This document shows, piece by piece, positions 1-9,599 of a stretch of 64,000 nucleotides of DNA. Within the stretch, counting starts at the first letter, position 1; every line of letters begins with the position of its first letter. The stretch is from Nitratireductor soli (lineage in GTDB: Bacteria; Pseudomonadota; Alphaproteobacteria; Rhizobiales; Rhizobiaceae): NCBI RefSeq assembly GCF_001050155.1, contig NZ_LFVY01000021.1, positions 24,985 through 88,984 of the forward strand, given 5' to 3'. The notes beneath the pieces are model-generated. The model was given only the letters and a program-made list of their open reading frames with translations. It was not told the DNA's origin and did not search any database. A program made the position numbers and the translations under genes.

Positions 1-2
1 TC

Positions 3-1820
3 GAACGAGACGGCCACCTCGCTGCACCTAATCGCCGCGCGCTTTACTGGCGCCCCCGCGGAAGGGGAACGTGGCGGCTATTCGAAGATGGTATCCCATG
101 GGGCGACGTGGATCTTGCCGTGATCGAGAACGACGAGCTTCGATTCGTGATTGGGACCTCGATCGTGCCGTCTTCCTTCAACGTTGTAGCGGATCGAAGT
201 AGAAGGGAGCTTCGGATCGCAGGGCTGGGAACGCGGCGGCTCGCTGCTCGCGGCGCGACCGATTTAGAGGTGGGGTTTGATGGCGATGTGGCGATCGTTC
301 GGCTCGGCTCTCCGACGGGAACGGCAATAATCACCCTCAGGGCGCGCTGGGATGCCGAACTCGCGTTGACCTATACAGATCCCAGCTACGACCTGCGCCT
401 TATCGATAGCAACGACACCCTCATCCCGCCGCGCTCAAGCTTCTCGGTTGATGGCTTGAAGGGGTTGCGCATCCTCGCAACGCGTGAGGTATTTCTGTGC
501 ATGGAACTGCGCGCGAACGATACGCCGCGCTTGACGATTACACGGTCCATCGTCGGGGAGGTTCCTCTCTCTGCCTTTACCGATGCGATCACGCACCTCC
601 TCGGCAGCTCCGAGAGCCTTGACGCCCGCGTCAGCCTTTGCACGATAGGTGGCACTGAACACATCGCTGACGTGCGCTGGTACGCCGAGGACATCGATCC
701 TTTCGACGTTCCCCCGTCCAACGCATTTTCCGTGCTCGCAACAACCCATGGGCTGGATCTCCAGGGGATTGCGCTCGCGCATCCGGCCGCCGGTTCGGTG
801 CCAGTTGTGGCTCCCGCAAGCCTAACCGTGATCCGTGACGAATTGAGCAGCAAGCTTCCACCGGGCCCTTGGCTAATCTACGGTCGACGACGGCACGGCG
901 CGAAGATTCGACCCAGGATCGTGCCTGCGGTGGTGAAAGCATCTGCGGAAGAAGAGACCTTACTCGAGCGGGCCATCGGTATAGATACGCCCACGGAACG
1001 TGCGGCGGCGCTCCTTGAGGCATATTCTCAATCGGATCAGATCGTGCCGGGAGACCGCCGTAAGATTATCGACCTTCTAATCCTTTCTCGGCGAGAGGGG
1101 TTACCTGTCTCATCGATCGACGCGCTGAAGGCGCTCGACCATTGGCCCGGTTTTGCTACGCTGTTACTCGCGTCATGCGAATCGCTTGATGAGCGCGCGG
1201 CACTGCTCGACCTGCAGCGCGACTTGCCGTTCCTGTGGTCCGCAACAACCATAGCCGACTGGCTGAGCGCCTTCTCGGCTCGGATCGATCATGCCAGCGC
1301 ACGCTTGTCCCAGCTCGGCATCGACACCGGCATCGTCTACCGCAGTATCCTCACGGCTCTCGGCGATATCGTAGGTCTGCGGCCGGAGTTGGCGGGCCAT
1401 GCAAAAGCAGTCTTTCTGATGCGCATCGCTGGCGAAATGACACGCGAGAACAAGTCGATCGATGGCGCCGCCGTCCATTTCTTGCAGGTTGGCGAGGGCG
1501 ATGGAGTACGGCGCGAGATCGACCGCTTGATCGGTCGTCACGATGAGAACGATCCACCGCCACGGAGCTTGCTCAGGCTTGAAAACAGAGCGGCGCAGCA
1601 ATCGTATTGGGCACCTTATGATGAGAGCTTCGCGGACGTCATCGCCGTACCCTTTGCCGTCGCCGATCATGCGAGCGGACGCATGACCCTCGATCAGGGC
1701 GAAAGACGCCGTTGCCGCGACGCCTGGCTTTACGACCCCGAATATTTCGAAGCGGTCTTGCCGATAGGCATTGATGGTGTCCTTCGCAGCAATGCGACGA
1801 TTGGAGGTAGACCAGGATGA
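3..1820 (+). CDS. Partial DruG/DruH-like protein upstream of the DruE-like helicase (5' end outside window)
   Basis: The frame is open from base 3, so the start lies left of the window and at least 605 codons are present. A GTG at 108 could be called as a start, but the residues before it look like protein (aromatic and charged, no stop), so I treat the gene as truncated by the window edge. I see no enzymatic motif; the visible part is a beta-rich first half and a helical second half. The stop overlaps the ATG of the 2038-residue helicase by 4 bp (ATGA), so the two are almost certainly co-translated. In Druantia types II and III a large protein of unknown function (DruG or DruH) sits directly upstream of DruE. 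Assignment to that role is inference from position and size, not from a recognised domain. Confidence 0.6.
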   Translation, partial: ERDGHLAAPNRRALYWRPRGRGTWRLFEDGIPWGDVDLAVIENDELRFVIGTSIVPSSFNVVADRSRRELRIAGLGTRRLAARGATDLEVGFDGDVAIVRLGSPTGTAIITLRARWDAELALTYTDPSYDLRLIDSNDTLIPPRSSFSVDGLKGLRILATREVFLCMELRANDTPRLTITRSIVGEVPLSAFTDAITHLLGSSESLDARVSLCTIGGTEHIADVRWYAEDIDPFDVPPSNAFSVLATTHGLDLQGIALAHPAAGSVPVVAPASLTVIRDELSSKLPPGPWLIYGRRRHGAKIRPRIVPAVVKASAEEETLLERAIGIDTPTERAAALLEAYSQSDQIVPGDRRKIIDLLILSRREGLPVSSIDALKALDHWPGFATLLLASCESLDERAALLDLQRDLPFLWSATTIADWLSAFSARIDHASARLSQLGIDTGIVYRSILTALGDIVGLRPELAGHAKAVFLMRIAGEMTRENKSIDGAAVHFLQVGEGDGVRREIDRLIGRHDENDPPPRSLLRLENRAAQQSYWAPYDESFADVIAVPFAVADHASGRMTLDQGERRRCRDAWLYDPEYFEAVLPIGIDGVLRSNATIGGRPG

Positions 1821-4800
1821 TAGATTTCGACCGCATGATGATGCGTTTGCCAGAGCAGGCTGCCGACGCCATCCTTGGTATGTTGCGCCCTAAGTCACGT
1901 ACCCTCTTCAACCATTTGCGAAATACTTGGGGATCGCCCGCAGGTGCTGCCGGATCACTGATAGCGGAACCCTTCCTGGAAGGCGCGTTTCCTTGGCTGC
2001 CACTGGAAGGCGGCTGGGGCGCACTTGAGCCAGGGTTGCTCGACCACCGAACCATCGAGGTGCTCAGATCCGTATCGTTTCCGCCCTATGTGCATCAGGC
2101 AGAAGCTTGGGGACACCTGACGAACGAACATCCTTCTTCCGTCATCGTTTCTAGTGGCACCGGCTCCGGAAAGACCGAGTGCTTCCTCGTTCCAATCCTC
2201 GATCGCTTGGTGAGACAATCGGATGGTGGCAGGCGACCACTTGAGGGCGTGCGCGCGCTCATGCTCTATCCGCTCAATGCGCTGATCAGTAGCCAAGAAG
2301 AGCGTCTTCACCGGTGGTTCGAGCCGTTTGAGGGGACACTTCGGTACTGTCTCTACAATGGTGAGACGCCCGAGACAGTGCGTGCCGCCGCGCGTGCGGA
2401 GAAGCCCTGGCGCGTTGGCGATAGGGCAGCCTTACGTGCGTCTCCGCCGCCCGTCCTCGTCACCAATGCCACGATGCTCGAGTACATGCTTATCCGCCAA
2501 AACGACGCGTCGATCTTGGCGGCATCGCAAGGAAAGCTCGATTTCATCGTACTCGACGAGGCCCATTCTTACATGGGCGCACAGGCTGCCGAGATATCGC
2601 TACTCCTGCGTCGGGTTGCGCTCGCATTCGGCCGAACACCCGATCAGATCCGCTATGTAGCGACTTCGGCAACGATTGGTGGAGCGAACGCAAGGACAGA
2701 TCTTCGCCGTTTTCTGCAAGACCTGTCGGGTGCACCGGCCGACGCGATACACGTGGTTGAAGGGCGCCGTGCGCCACTACCGCCCGAGCCAGCGCACTTT
2801 GACGATCGCCTGCTGCAGCCGAGCGTGCTCACTGACCTCGACCCATTGGAAAGTGGTCGTTTGTTAGCCCAATCAACTCGCTTGCGCGCCACGCGTGAAG
2901 AGCTCCGCTCAGGCAAGATCTTTTCATGGCGCGGTTGGTCGGAGGTTGTCTCTAAGCTCGGCGGTAGTACGACCAACGCAACGCAACTCCTCGTCGAAGC
3001 GGCACGAGCAAAGGATCCCTTAGCCGATCCCGCCATGGCTGCCAGCGGGAATGATTCCATCCTTCCCACACGTATCCATCTATTTCACAGGACGGTTGCG
3101 GGTTTGTGGACCTGCATCAATCCCGACTGTACCGAGAGCCCGTCGCGCCAAGAGGGCTCCGATTGGGCATATGGGTCGATTTTCTCCGAAGCTCGGGAGA
3201 ACTGCCCCCACTGCGGGTCGATTGTTCTTGAATGGGTCTGCTGTACTCTTTGCGGCGACGGTGCCCTTCGAGCCGAGGAGTTTGACGATGGCTCACGGAT
3301 CGCCGCGTGGAGCGACGGCAATGACGAGGACGAGTTCGAACAGACGCTCGAACGGGAAAATCCGAGTGATGCCGATGAAGATGAAGGGGAAGAGGGAGCT
3401 ACCACGGCCGCCGCCCCCACTATCGTGTCACGCCGATATCTGACGCTGCCGCCAAGGGCCGGCTCCCCCCATCTGAGTATCGATCTCAGGACAGGCATCA
3501 TCGAGGGCGAGGCCAAGCCACAGATCGCATTCGCGGCCAGCCGGGACATCTCCGAGTGTCCGCACTGTACGAAGGCCCCCAGTCGCGTCGATCCGAAGCG
3601 CGGCGCCATGCGGCCGGTGGTGGCTGGCGCGCCGTTCCTCATGGCACAGATCACCCCCGGGTTCCTCGCTGACCTGTCGCCTGAACCCGTCTCCAGAGAT
3701 CCCCTCCCCTTCGAGGGGCGCCGGCTCATCACCTTCACCGATGCCCGCCAAGGCACGGCAAGGCATGCCGCCAATGTCCAGATCGCGTCGGAACGCACCT
3801 TCATCCGCGGCTTCATCTATCATTTTGTCCAGGAGCAGACAGGCGTCGACGCCGAGGCGTTGGCGGCGATCGATGCCAAGATCGCGGGTCTACGAAAGCA
3901 TCCTGACGATCCCATGCTCATGGGGATGGCGGACGAGCTTGAGCGGGAGCGAACGGGTATGGTCCGCGGTGTCGCGAGACCGTGGCGCGATCTCGTCCGA
4001 CGTTTGGCTGGGCACTCGACCGTCGATCATTTCCTGAGGGCCCTTTGGACGACGAGCAATCGCGACGATCGTTTTGAGGATACCGAAACTCTTGCGGAGT
4101 TCCTTCTCTTCCGAGAGGTGATGCGGCGACCGGTTCGGGCCAACTCCGCAGAAACTCTCGGTCTTTTCCGCTTCGAGCTCCCAAGAATCGACGGTACGGC
4201 GGTGAACGTCCCCACGTCGGCGCGCGCTGTGGGATTATCGGACGACGATTGGCGTGATTTGCTACGCCTGCTCGTTACCCATTTCCTGCGCACCAACGTC
4301 GCACTCGATTTCCCTCGGTGGTGGTTGAATTGGATCGACCGTCGCCAGAGCCATATCGAAGTCAAGCCGTGGGCGCCGGGTGAACAATCAAGTCGCTATG
4401 TACGCCTCTGGCCGAATCCCTATGGAATCCGTCTGACTCGCGTCGTTCGGCTGTTGTTCCAGGCATTACAGCTCGACCCGGACAACCGGGTCGACAAGGA
4501 CAAGGTTGGCGACGTCCTGACCGATGCCTGGCGAGCTCTGCAACGCTTCATGGTGCAGACCGACAATGGATTCCGCCTCAAGTTCGATAATCTCGTTGTA
4601 GGGAAGATCGAGAAGGCATTCTGGTGCCCCACGACCCGACGCGTTCTCGACACGACGCTGAGGGGTAGGAGCCCTTACGACGTGGACGGCATCCACCCCA
4701 TGGCCGTACCGATCACGCTTCCACGTCTGCCGTTTCCCTGGCGCCGCGACCCAGACGGACATGCTGTCGACGAAGCCACGATGGATGATTGGCTGGCGAC

Positions 4801-7800
4801 TGATCCCACGATCCTTGATCTTCGCGCGATGGGCCGATGGGGCGACCAACAAGATCGGGCGGCAAAGTTCTCGCAGTGGCTCCGAGCGGCCGAGCATTCG
4901 GCCCAGCAGGCCAGCACGACACTCAGGCGCTACGAGCGAGAATTCAAGGAGGGCAAGATCAACGTCCTCGGCTGCTCGACCACGATGGAAATGGGTGTCG
5001 ATATCGGAAGTATCGAAGCGGTGCTCAACACCAACGCACCGCCGGAGATTGCCAATTACCGTCAGCGTGTCGGTCGAGCAGGTCGCCAACGCCAACCGAT
5101 AGCCGTAGGCCTGACGCTGTGCAGGGATCGTCCTCTCGATCGGATGACCCTCGCAAACCCGCTCGACTATCTTGAGCGCCAGGTCAGAACGCCGAGAGTC
5201 AGTCTCGAAAGCCCGACTATCGCGAGACGCCACGCCGCGGCACTCCTCCTTGCTCGCTTCCTGTCAGGCCTGGGGACCGAACTGCACAAACTTACCAACG
5301 GCACGTTCTTCGCGCTGGGCGTCGAGGCACCTCCACAAATGGGAGGCTCCCCCGCCGCTGCATTCTTGGCATGGCTCGACATGGTTCCATCGGACGCGAC
5401 ACTGATGGCCCGATTGACAACTCTGCTCGCGGGAACGCCCGTCACGCCAGGTTGGGACCTCATCGAGGTTCTTCGTACTCGCATGGATCGGATCACGACG
5501 GAACTTCGGGCGGAATGGGAGGCGCTCGCGTCCACCGTCGCTGAGAATCCCAGCGGTGACGTGGAACTTGCCGCGATCAACAAGGCTCGTGAGCTCCAGC
5601 GCCGTCGCCTCGAACGCGGATACCTACTAGGGGAACTGGCGGGCCGAGGGTTTTTACCTTCGTACGGGTTTCCCACCGACGTCGTGCAATTCGTTACGGA
5701 GACCGCAAGCGAGAAAGCGGCGAAGGCTCGGGCGGACGAACAAAGCGGTGAGCCCCAGGAGCGCAGTTTCGGTCGAGGCTATCCCTCGCGCTCTCGCGAG
5801 ATCGGTATCTACGAATATGCACCCGGCCGTGGGATCGTCGTTGATGGTGTCGTGCGTGAGTCGGCCGGTGTTACGCTCAATTGGCAACGGCCCGTGTCCG
5901 AAGCGGGTCTGCGTGAGATCCAAAGTCTGAGGACGATGTGGTCCTGCAAAACCTGCGGCGCCCTGTCGTCGAAACCTTCGGCAATCGAACAGACACCTTG
6001 CGCCGAATGTGGCTCGAGCAACCTAGTCCCTCTGCGCTATCTGAGCCCTGGGGGCTTCTCCGTCGACGTCCGTTTCAAGATACACGACGACCCATCAGAC
6101 GTGGGTGGCGGCAAAGTGGTCGATCCTTGGGTTTCGGCACGCGAGACGCCTTGGCGATCATTGCCGGATCCGATGGTCGGGCGGGTACGTGCGAGCCCGG
6201 ATGGCACGGTCTTCTGGTTCAACCGCGGTGAGCACGGCCATGGTTACGCACTTTGCCTACATTGCGGCCGGGCAGAAGCCGAGATCGATGTTTCGGGCGG
6301 TCCTGGACTTTCCGGCCATAAGCCGCTGCGTGGCGCTCCGACTGCCATCGACGGTCTCACGTGCAGTGGGGCGCCCGAATTTGCGCCTTATGCCGTCACT
6401 CGCAACCTGATGCTTGGCCATGAGATTCGGACCGACCTGTGCGAGATCCAGCTCTACGACTGCCGCTCGCGAGACGTCGCGTTAACGATTGCACTCGCCT
6501 TACGCGAAGCGGTGGCGAAGCGTCTTGGCGTTGATGCCGACGAAATGGGGTTCGCGGCGCCCCCGGCGCCCAACGTACAGGGACGCGACAATTGGAGCGC
6601 CGTCATTTTCGATCGGGCAAGTGGTGGTGCCGGATTCTCCGCCACGATCGCGCGCGATCCGGTTGGCCTCCTTCGCGATGCACGAACCTTTATCGATTGC
6701 ACTCTTGCGGGCAGATGCGGCGATCCGGATGCCGAGCGCATTTGCCCCCGCTGCGTCCTCGCCCCTGATGCACAGCACATTGTCGAAGCAACTGACCGGG
6801 CTGCTGCGTTCGCCCTCTTGACCGAGACGCTCTCGCGCATAGCACTTCCCGCGGAACATCGGTTGTTCGGACCCGCGACCCTTTACGAGTCCGCGGCGCT
6901 TGCCGATGCGCTGAACGAGCGAATGGCAACCGATCCAGCGGCCGAACTTTGCGTCGTACTGCATGGCGATCCGACGGAGTGGGATTTTGACGCGTGGCCG
7001 ATGGCGCCCGTCGTTGAACGTTGGGGAGCTCGCGATCGTAGCGTTACCGTCGAAGTTGACGAAGCAGCTTTGGAGCGGGCCGACGCTGTCACTCGGCGGC
7101 GTATTGCTCTTTGGATCGAACGGGCTCGGGCATCGCTCTGTGTTCTACCAAACGTAGACGCCGAAATGCTGGCGGTTGTGACGGCTGTCGACCGAGCCAT
7201 TGGCTGGCGGTCGCTTGACCGCAACGCATATCGGATTGGCTCCAGCTGGGCGAGCACGTCGGATGCTCCCGTGGTGTACGGGACGTTGGAACGAACGCGC
7301 GATCCAGCGAAACCGATCGATTCGCGATCGCTTCTCGTCGAGCGCGTGCGGGAAACGATCTTTGAACTGGATGCCGAACTCGATGGCCCCGTGAGTGGTT
7401 TCGGCCAGCGACTAAAGGCACTCATGGTCGGCCGCAACGAGACGCTAGCAACCGTCCTTTCCGTGCCCTGCATCGAGCTGCGCTATTCCGATCGATACCT
7501 GTTCAGCCCATTGGTCGCGCGGCTCGTTACCGAACTCTTGGCGGGATTCTCCGACACGAACACTGCGCTTTTTGTCGACACGCTGATACAACGTCGTGAC
7601 AATCGCCGTCCCCGCATCGGCAAGACTTTAAAGGACGACTGGCCGGACGTCGCTGATCGCAACATCGTGTTCCAGCATCTCCTCGGTCGTGTCACCCCCA
7701 CCGCAAAGCTTGCTCTTCATCAAGACGTTCCTCATCGCCGTCGCCTCGATTTCCGTACGTCCAAAGGCTCAGGGACTATTTTTTTCGACCAGGGCGTGGG

Positions 7801-7933
7801 ATCGTGGGGAACTTCCGGCGTGGTCGCGTTTGACCCGTTGGCTCCGATCGCCGACCAGCTTCACGCTGTGGAAGCGCCATTTCTCGTCGAGAATGGCCCG
7901 AACGGCACCTTCTTCGCATCGAGGTTGGAGTGA
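1817..7933 (+). CDS. druE: DruE-like giant DEAH-box helicase with DUF1998-type C-terminus
   Basis: This 2038-residue SF2 helicase has a Walker A motif at residues 112-120 (SSGTGSGKT), DEAH at 247-250, a SAT motif just after it, and motif V/VI (MGVDIGS ... QRVGRAGRQ) near 1060-1090. A long insertion between the two RecA lobes carries cysteine pairs (near 432-437, 462-481 and 579) and an acidic linker near 505-530. Two more CxxC pairs sit near 1376 and 1394. The region of about 1475-1655, with further CxxC pairs and a SGGAGF stretch, fits DUF1998 (MrfA/DruE type). Length and layout match DruE, the hallmark of Druantia anti-phage systems (about 1800-2100 residues). It overlaps both neighbours by 4 bp and so forms a tight operon. 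A DISARM or Dpd helicase is the main alternative; the missing drmB/drmC neighbours argue against DISARM. Cytoplasmic, acting on nucleic acid. Confidence 0.82.
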   Translation: MIDFDRMMMRLPEQAADAILGMLRPKSRTLFNHLRNTWGSPAGAAGSLIAEPFLEGAFPWLPLEGGWGALEPGLLDHRTIEVLRSVSFPPYVHQAEAWGHLTNEHPSSVIVSSGTGSGKTECFLVPILDRLVRQSDGGRRPLEGVRALMLYPLNALISSQEERLHRWFEPFEGTLRYCLYNGETPETVRAAARAEKPWRVGDRAALRASPPPVLVTNATMLEYMLIRQNDASILAASQGKLDFIVLDEAHSYMGAQAAEISLLLRRVALAFGRTPDQIRYVATSATIGGANARTDLRRFLQDLSGAPADAIHVVEGRRAPLPPEPAHFDDRLLQPSVLTDLDPLESGRLLAQSTRLRATREELRSGKIFSWRGWSEVVSKLGGSTTNATQLLVEAARAKDPLADPAMAASGNDSILPTRIHLFHRTVAGLWTCINPDCTESPSRQEGSDWAYGSIFSEARENCPHCGSIVLEWVCCTLCGDGALRAEEFDDGSRIAAWSDGNDEDEFEQTLERENPSDADEDEGEEGATTAAAPTIVSRRYLTLPPRAGSPHLSIDLRTGIIEGEAKPQIAFAASRDISECPHCTKAPSRVDPKRGAMRPVVAGAPFLMAQITPGFLADLSPEPVSRDPLPFEGRRLITFTDARQGTARHAANVQIASERTFIRGFIYHFVQEQTGVDAEALAAIDAKIAGLRKHPDDPMLMGMADELERERTGMVRGVARPWRDLVRRLAGHSTVDHFLRALWTTSNRDDRFEDTETLAEFLLFREVMRRPVRANSAETLGLFRFELPRIDGTAVNVPTSARAVGLSDDDWRDLLRLLVTHFLRTNVALDFPRWWLNWIDRRQSHIEVKPWAPGEQSSRYVRLWPNPYGIRLTRVVRLLFQALQLDPDNRVDKDKVGDVLTDAWRALQRFMVQTDNGFRLKFDNLVVGKIEKAFWCPTTRRVLDTTLRGRSPYDVDGIHPMAVPITLPRLPFPWRRDPDGHAVDEATMDDWLATDPTILDLRAMGRWGDQQDRAAKFSQWLRAAEHSAQQASTTLRRYEREFKEGKINVLGCSTTMEMGVDIGSIEAVLNTNAPPEIANYRQRVGRAGRQRQPIAVGLTLCRDRPLDRMTLANPLDYLERQVRTPRVSLESPTIARRHAAALLLARFLSGLGTELHKLTNGTFFALGVEAPPQMGGSPAAAFLAWLDMVPSDATLMARLTTLLAGTPVTPGWDLIEVLRTRMDRITTELRAEWEALASTVAENPSGDVELAAINKARELQRRRLERGYLLGELAGRGFLPSYGFPTDVVQFVTETASEKAAKARADEQSGEPQERSFGRGYPSRSREIGIYEYAPGRGIVVDGVVRESAGVTLNWQRPVSEAGLREIQSLRTMWSCKTCGALSSKPSAIEQTPCAECGSSNLVPLRYLSPGGFSVDVRFKIHDDPSDVGGGKVVDPWVSARETPWRSLPDPMVGRVRASPDGTVFWFNRGEHGHGYALCLHCGRAEAEIDVSGGPGLSGHKPLRGAPTAIDGLTCSGAPEFAPYAVTRNLMLGHEIRTDLCEIQLYDCRSRDVALTIALALREAVAKRLGVDADEMGFAAPPAPNVQGRDNWSAVIFDRASGGAGFSATIARDPVGLLRDARTFIDCTLAGRCGDPDAERICPRCVLAPDAQHIVEATDRAAAFALLTETLSRIALPAEHRLFGPATLYESAALADALNERMATDPAAELCVVLHGDPTEWDFDAWPMAPVVERWGARDRSVTVEVDEAALERADAVTRRRIALWIERARASLCVLPNVDAEMLAVVTAVDRAIGWRSLDRNAYRIGSSWASTSDAPVVYGTLERTRDPAKPIDSRSLLVERVRETIFELDAELDGPVSGFGQRLKALMVGRNETLATVLSVPCIELRYSDRYLFSPLVARLVTELLAGFSDTNTALFVDTLIQRRDNRRPRIGKTLKDDWPDVADRNIVFQHLLGRVTPTAKLALHQDVPHRRRLDFRTSKGSGTIFFDQGVGSWGTSGVVAFDPLAPIADQLHAVEAPFLVENGPNGTFFASRLE

Positions 7934-9186
7934 GGGGCCGGAACAAAATCGGAACTTTTCGCAAGGAGAATTTCCCGCTACCATCGATTCGGCGGATGAA
8001 ATGGAGAAGAAGTTTGAAGGTTGCAGGATTGTTTGCAGGCATCGGAGGGCTTGAGCGGGGTCTCGCAGCGGCTGGTCACGAGACGACCTTGCTCTGTGAA
8101 ATCTGGGAGCCCGCGCGTGCGGTGCTCGCGGCCAGGATGCCCGGGGTGCCCTGTGAACGTGATGTCTGCGATCTGAGGGCACTTCCCCAGGAAGTCGAGC
8201 TGCTCGTCGGCGGCTTTCCGTGCCAGGATCTTAGCCAGGCTGGGCTGACGGCCGGCATTGAGGGGGCGCGGTCAGGATTGGTCGGCGAGGTTTTTCGGCT
8301 GCTCGACGAACGGCGCGTCCCGTGGGTCGTGCTTGAGAACGTCTCCTTCATGCTTCAGTTGGACAAAGGACGCGCCATGCGCATCCTGATCGACGCATTC
8401 GAGGAGCGTGGCTATCGTTGGGCTTATCGCGTCGTGAACAGCCTTTCGTTCCTGCCGCAACGGCGCGAACGCGTCCTCTTTGTCGCCACGACGACAGATA
8501 TCGACCCTGCTTCGATCGTCCTGGCCGACGAGGTGGAGCCCCGGCTGGCGCCGACCGATCTGGATGCGCGCGCGCATGGCTTCTACTGGACGGAGGGCGT
8601 ACGTGGTCTTGGCTGGGCGCCTGATGCAATACCCACGCTCAAGAATGGCTCGACCGTTGGCATTGCATCGCCACCGGCGATCCTCCTACCTTCGAGCGAA
8701 GTCATCACGCCCGATATCCGCGACGCAGAGCGATTTCAGGGCTTTCCCCAAGATTGGACTTCGCCGGCGGAGACGGTCGGGCGGGCGTCGCTTCGCTGGT
8801 CACTCGTTGGCAACGCGGTCACGGTCCCCGTCGCCGAGTGGTTGGGCGGCCGGCTCATCGAGCCGGGAGCCTATGACGCGGGTCGAGACGGTGATTTGCC
8901 TGCTAACGGCCGTTGGCCAAAGGCCGCTCGGTTTGATGGCAATCGACGGTACGCGGTCTCCATCAATGGCTATCCGCGCTGGGACGCAAGACCAGCCCTA
9001 ACGGATTTCCTCAAGCATCGCGGCAAGCCATTGTCGGCGCGCGCGACGCGGGGGTTCCTCTCCCGAACCGAGCGGGCTACGCTCCGGTTCGCTGATGGAT
9101 TCCAGGATCGCCTCCGGGACCATCTCGAACGCATGGAGATGCCTGAGGGCGCAAATGGCATGGCTGTTGCGATCGCCGCGGAATGA
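7930..9186 (+). CDS. DNA (cytosine-5)-methyltransferase, possibly DruM-like
   Basis: The C5-methyltransferase motifs appear in order: motif I GLFAGIGG (residues 33-40), motif IV GFPCQD with catalytic Cys98, motif VI ENV (136-138), motif VIII QRRER (177-181), and motifs IX/X near the C-terminus (FQGFP ... LVGNAVTVPVAEW). The enzyme would transfer a methyl group from S-adenosylmethionine to cytosine C5 in a specific site. The GTG at 7930 overlaps the helicase stop (GTGA) and has GAGG 5 bp upstream. ATG 7996 and TTG 8014 are later alternatives, and the first 30 residues look poorly conserved, so the start is uncertain. The position between a DruE-like helicase and vsr fits DruM of type II Druantia, or the modification enzyme of a type II restriction system. 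Confidence 0.9.
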   Translation: MRGRNKIGTFRKENFPLPSIRRMKWRRSLKVAGLFAGIGGLERGLAAAGHETTLLCEIWEPARAVLAARMPGVPCERDVCDLRALPQEVELLVGGFPCQDLSQAGLTAGIEGARSGLVGEVFRLLDERRVPWVVLENVSFMLQLDKGRAMRILIDAFEERGYRWAYRVVNSLSFLPQRRERVLFVATTTDIDPASIVLADEVEPRLAPTDLDARAHGFYWTEGVRGLGWAPDAIPTLKNGSTVGIASPPAILLPSSEVITPDIRDAERFQGFPQDWTSPAETVGRASLRWSLVGNAVTVPVAEWLGGRLIEPGAYDAGRDGDLPANGRWPKAARFDGNRRYAVSINGYPRWDARPALTDFLKHRGKPLSARATRGFLSRTERATLRFADGFQDRLRDHLERMEMPEGANGMAVAIAAE

Positions 9187-9599
9187 AGGTGCCGCAGCCA
9201 GACCCCGCCACGTCCGCGCGCATGGCTCATGTGAAGCAGAAGGGAACGAAAATCGAGACGATGGTCGGCATCGTCTTACGCGAATTGGGTCTTCACTATC
9301 GCAAGAACGTCAGGCAGCTTCCAGGCAGCCCCGACTTCGCCAACCGCACTCGTGGTTGGGCCATATTTGTCAACGGTTGCTTCTGGCACCACCACACCGG
9401 CTGCCGGAAGGCAACAATCCCCAAAACTAACACAGACTTCTGGACGGCGAAGTTTCGCGATAATCGGCGCAGGGATGCTCAAGCGATCATCAATCTTAGG
9501 AGAGAAGGTTATCGCGTAGCGATCATCTGGGGATGTGAGAAGGATCGAGTCCACTCCAAACTAGGCAAGATCCTTGAAACGGGTTGCGTAGATTCCTGA
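9183..9599 (+). CDS. vsr: Very short patch repair endonuclease Vsr
   Basis: This 138-residue protein has the Vsr core: GSPDFAN with the metal-binding Asp, IFVNGCFWHHH (the conserved CFWH stretch), then FWTAKFRDN and RRD. Vsr nicks DNA beside T:G mismatches produced by deamination of 5-methylcytosine and so limits the mutagenic cost of a C5-methyltransferase. The ATG overlaps the methyltransferase stop by 4 bp (ATGA), the usual pairing of dcm-type genes with vsr. Its 3' end overlaps the convergent nuclease gene by 39 bp (9561-9599). Length is typical for the family. Confidence 0.93.
   Translation: MKVPQPDPATSARMAHVKQKGTKIETMVGIVLRELGLHYRKNVRQLPGSPDFANRTRGWAIFVNGCFWHHHTGCRKATIPKTNTDFWTAKFRDNRRRDAQAIINLRREGYRVAIIWGCEKDRVHSKLGKILETGCVDS

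Noticed and set aside
3085..3816. 243-codon minus-strand frame inside the druE-like gene
   Set aside because: Shadow of the zinc-rich region of the helicase; no domain and no promoter or ribosome-binding site.
1817..7933. DISARM helicase (DrmA/DrmB) as the identity of the giant helicase
   Set aside because: The length and single-protein layout with DUF1998-type C-terminus match DruE better, and no drmC phospholipase-type gene or separate DUF1998 gene is present.
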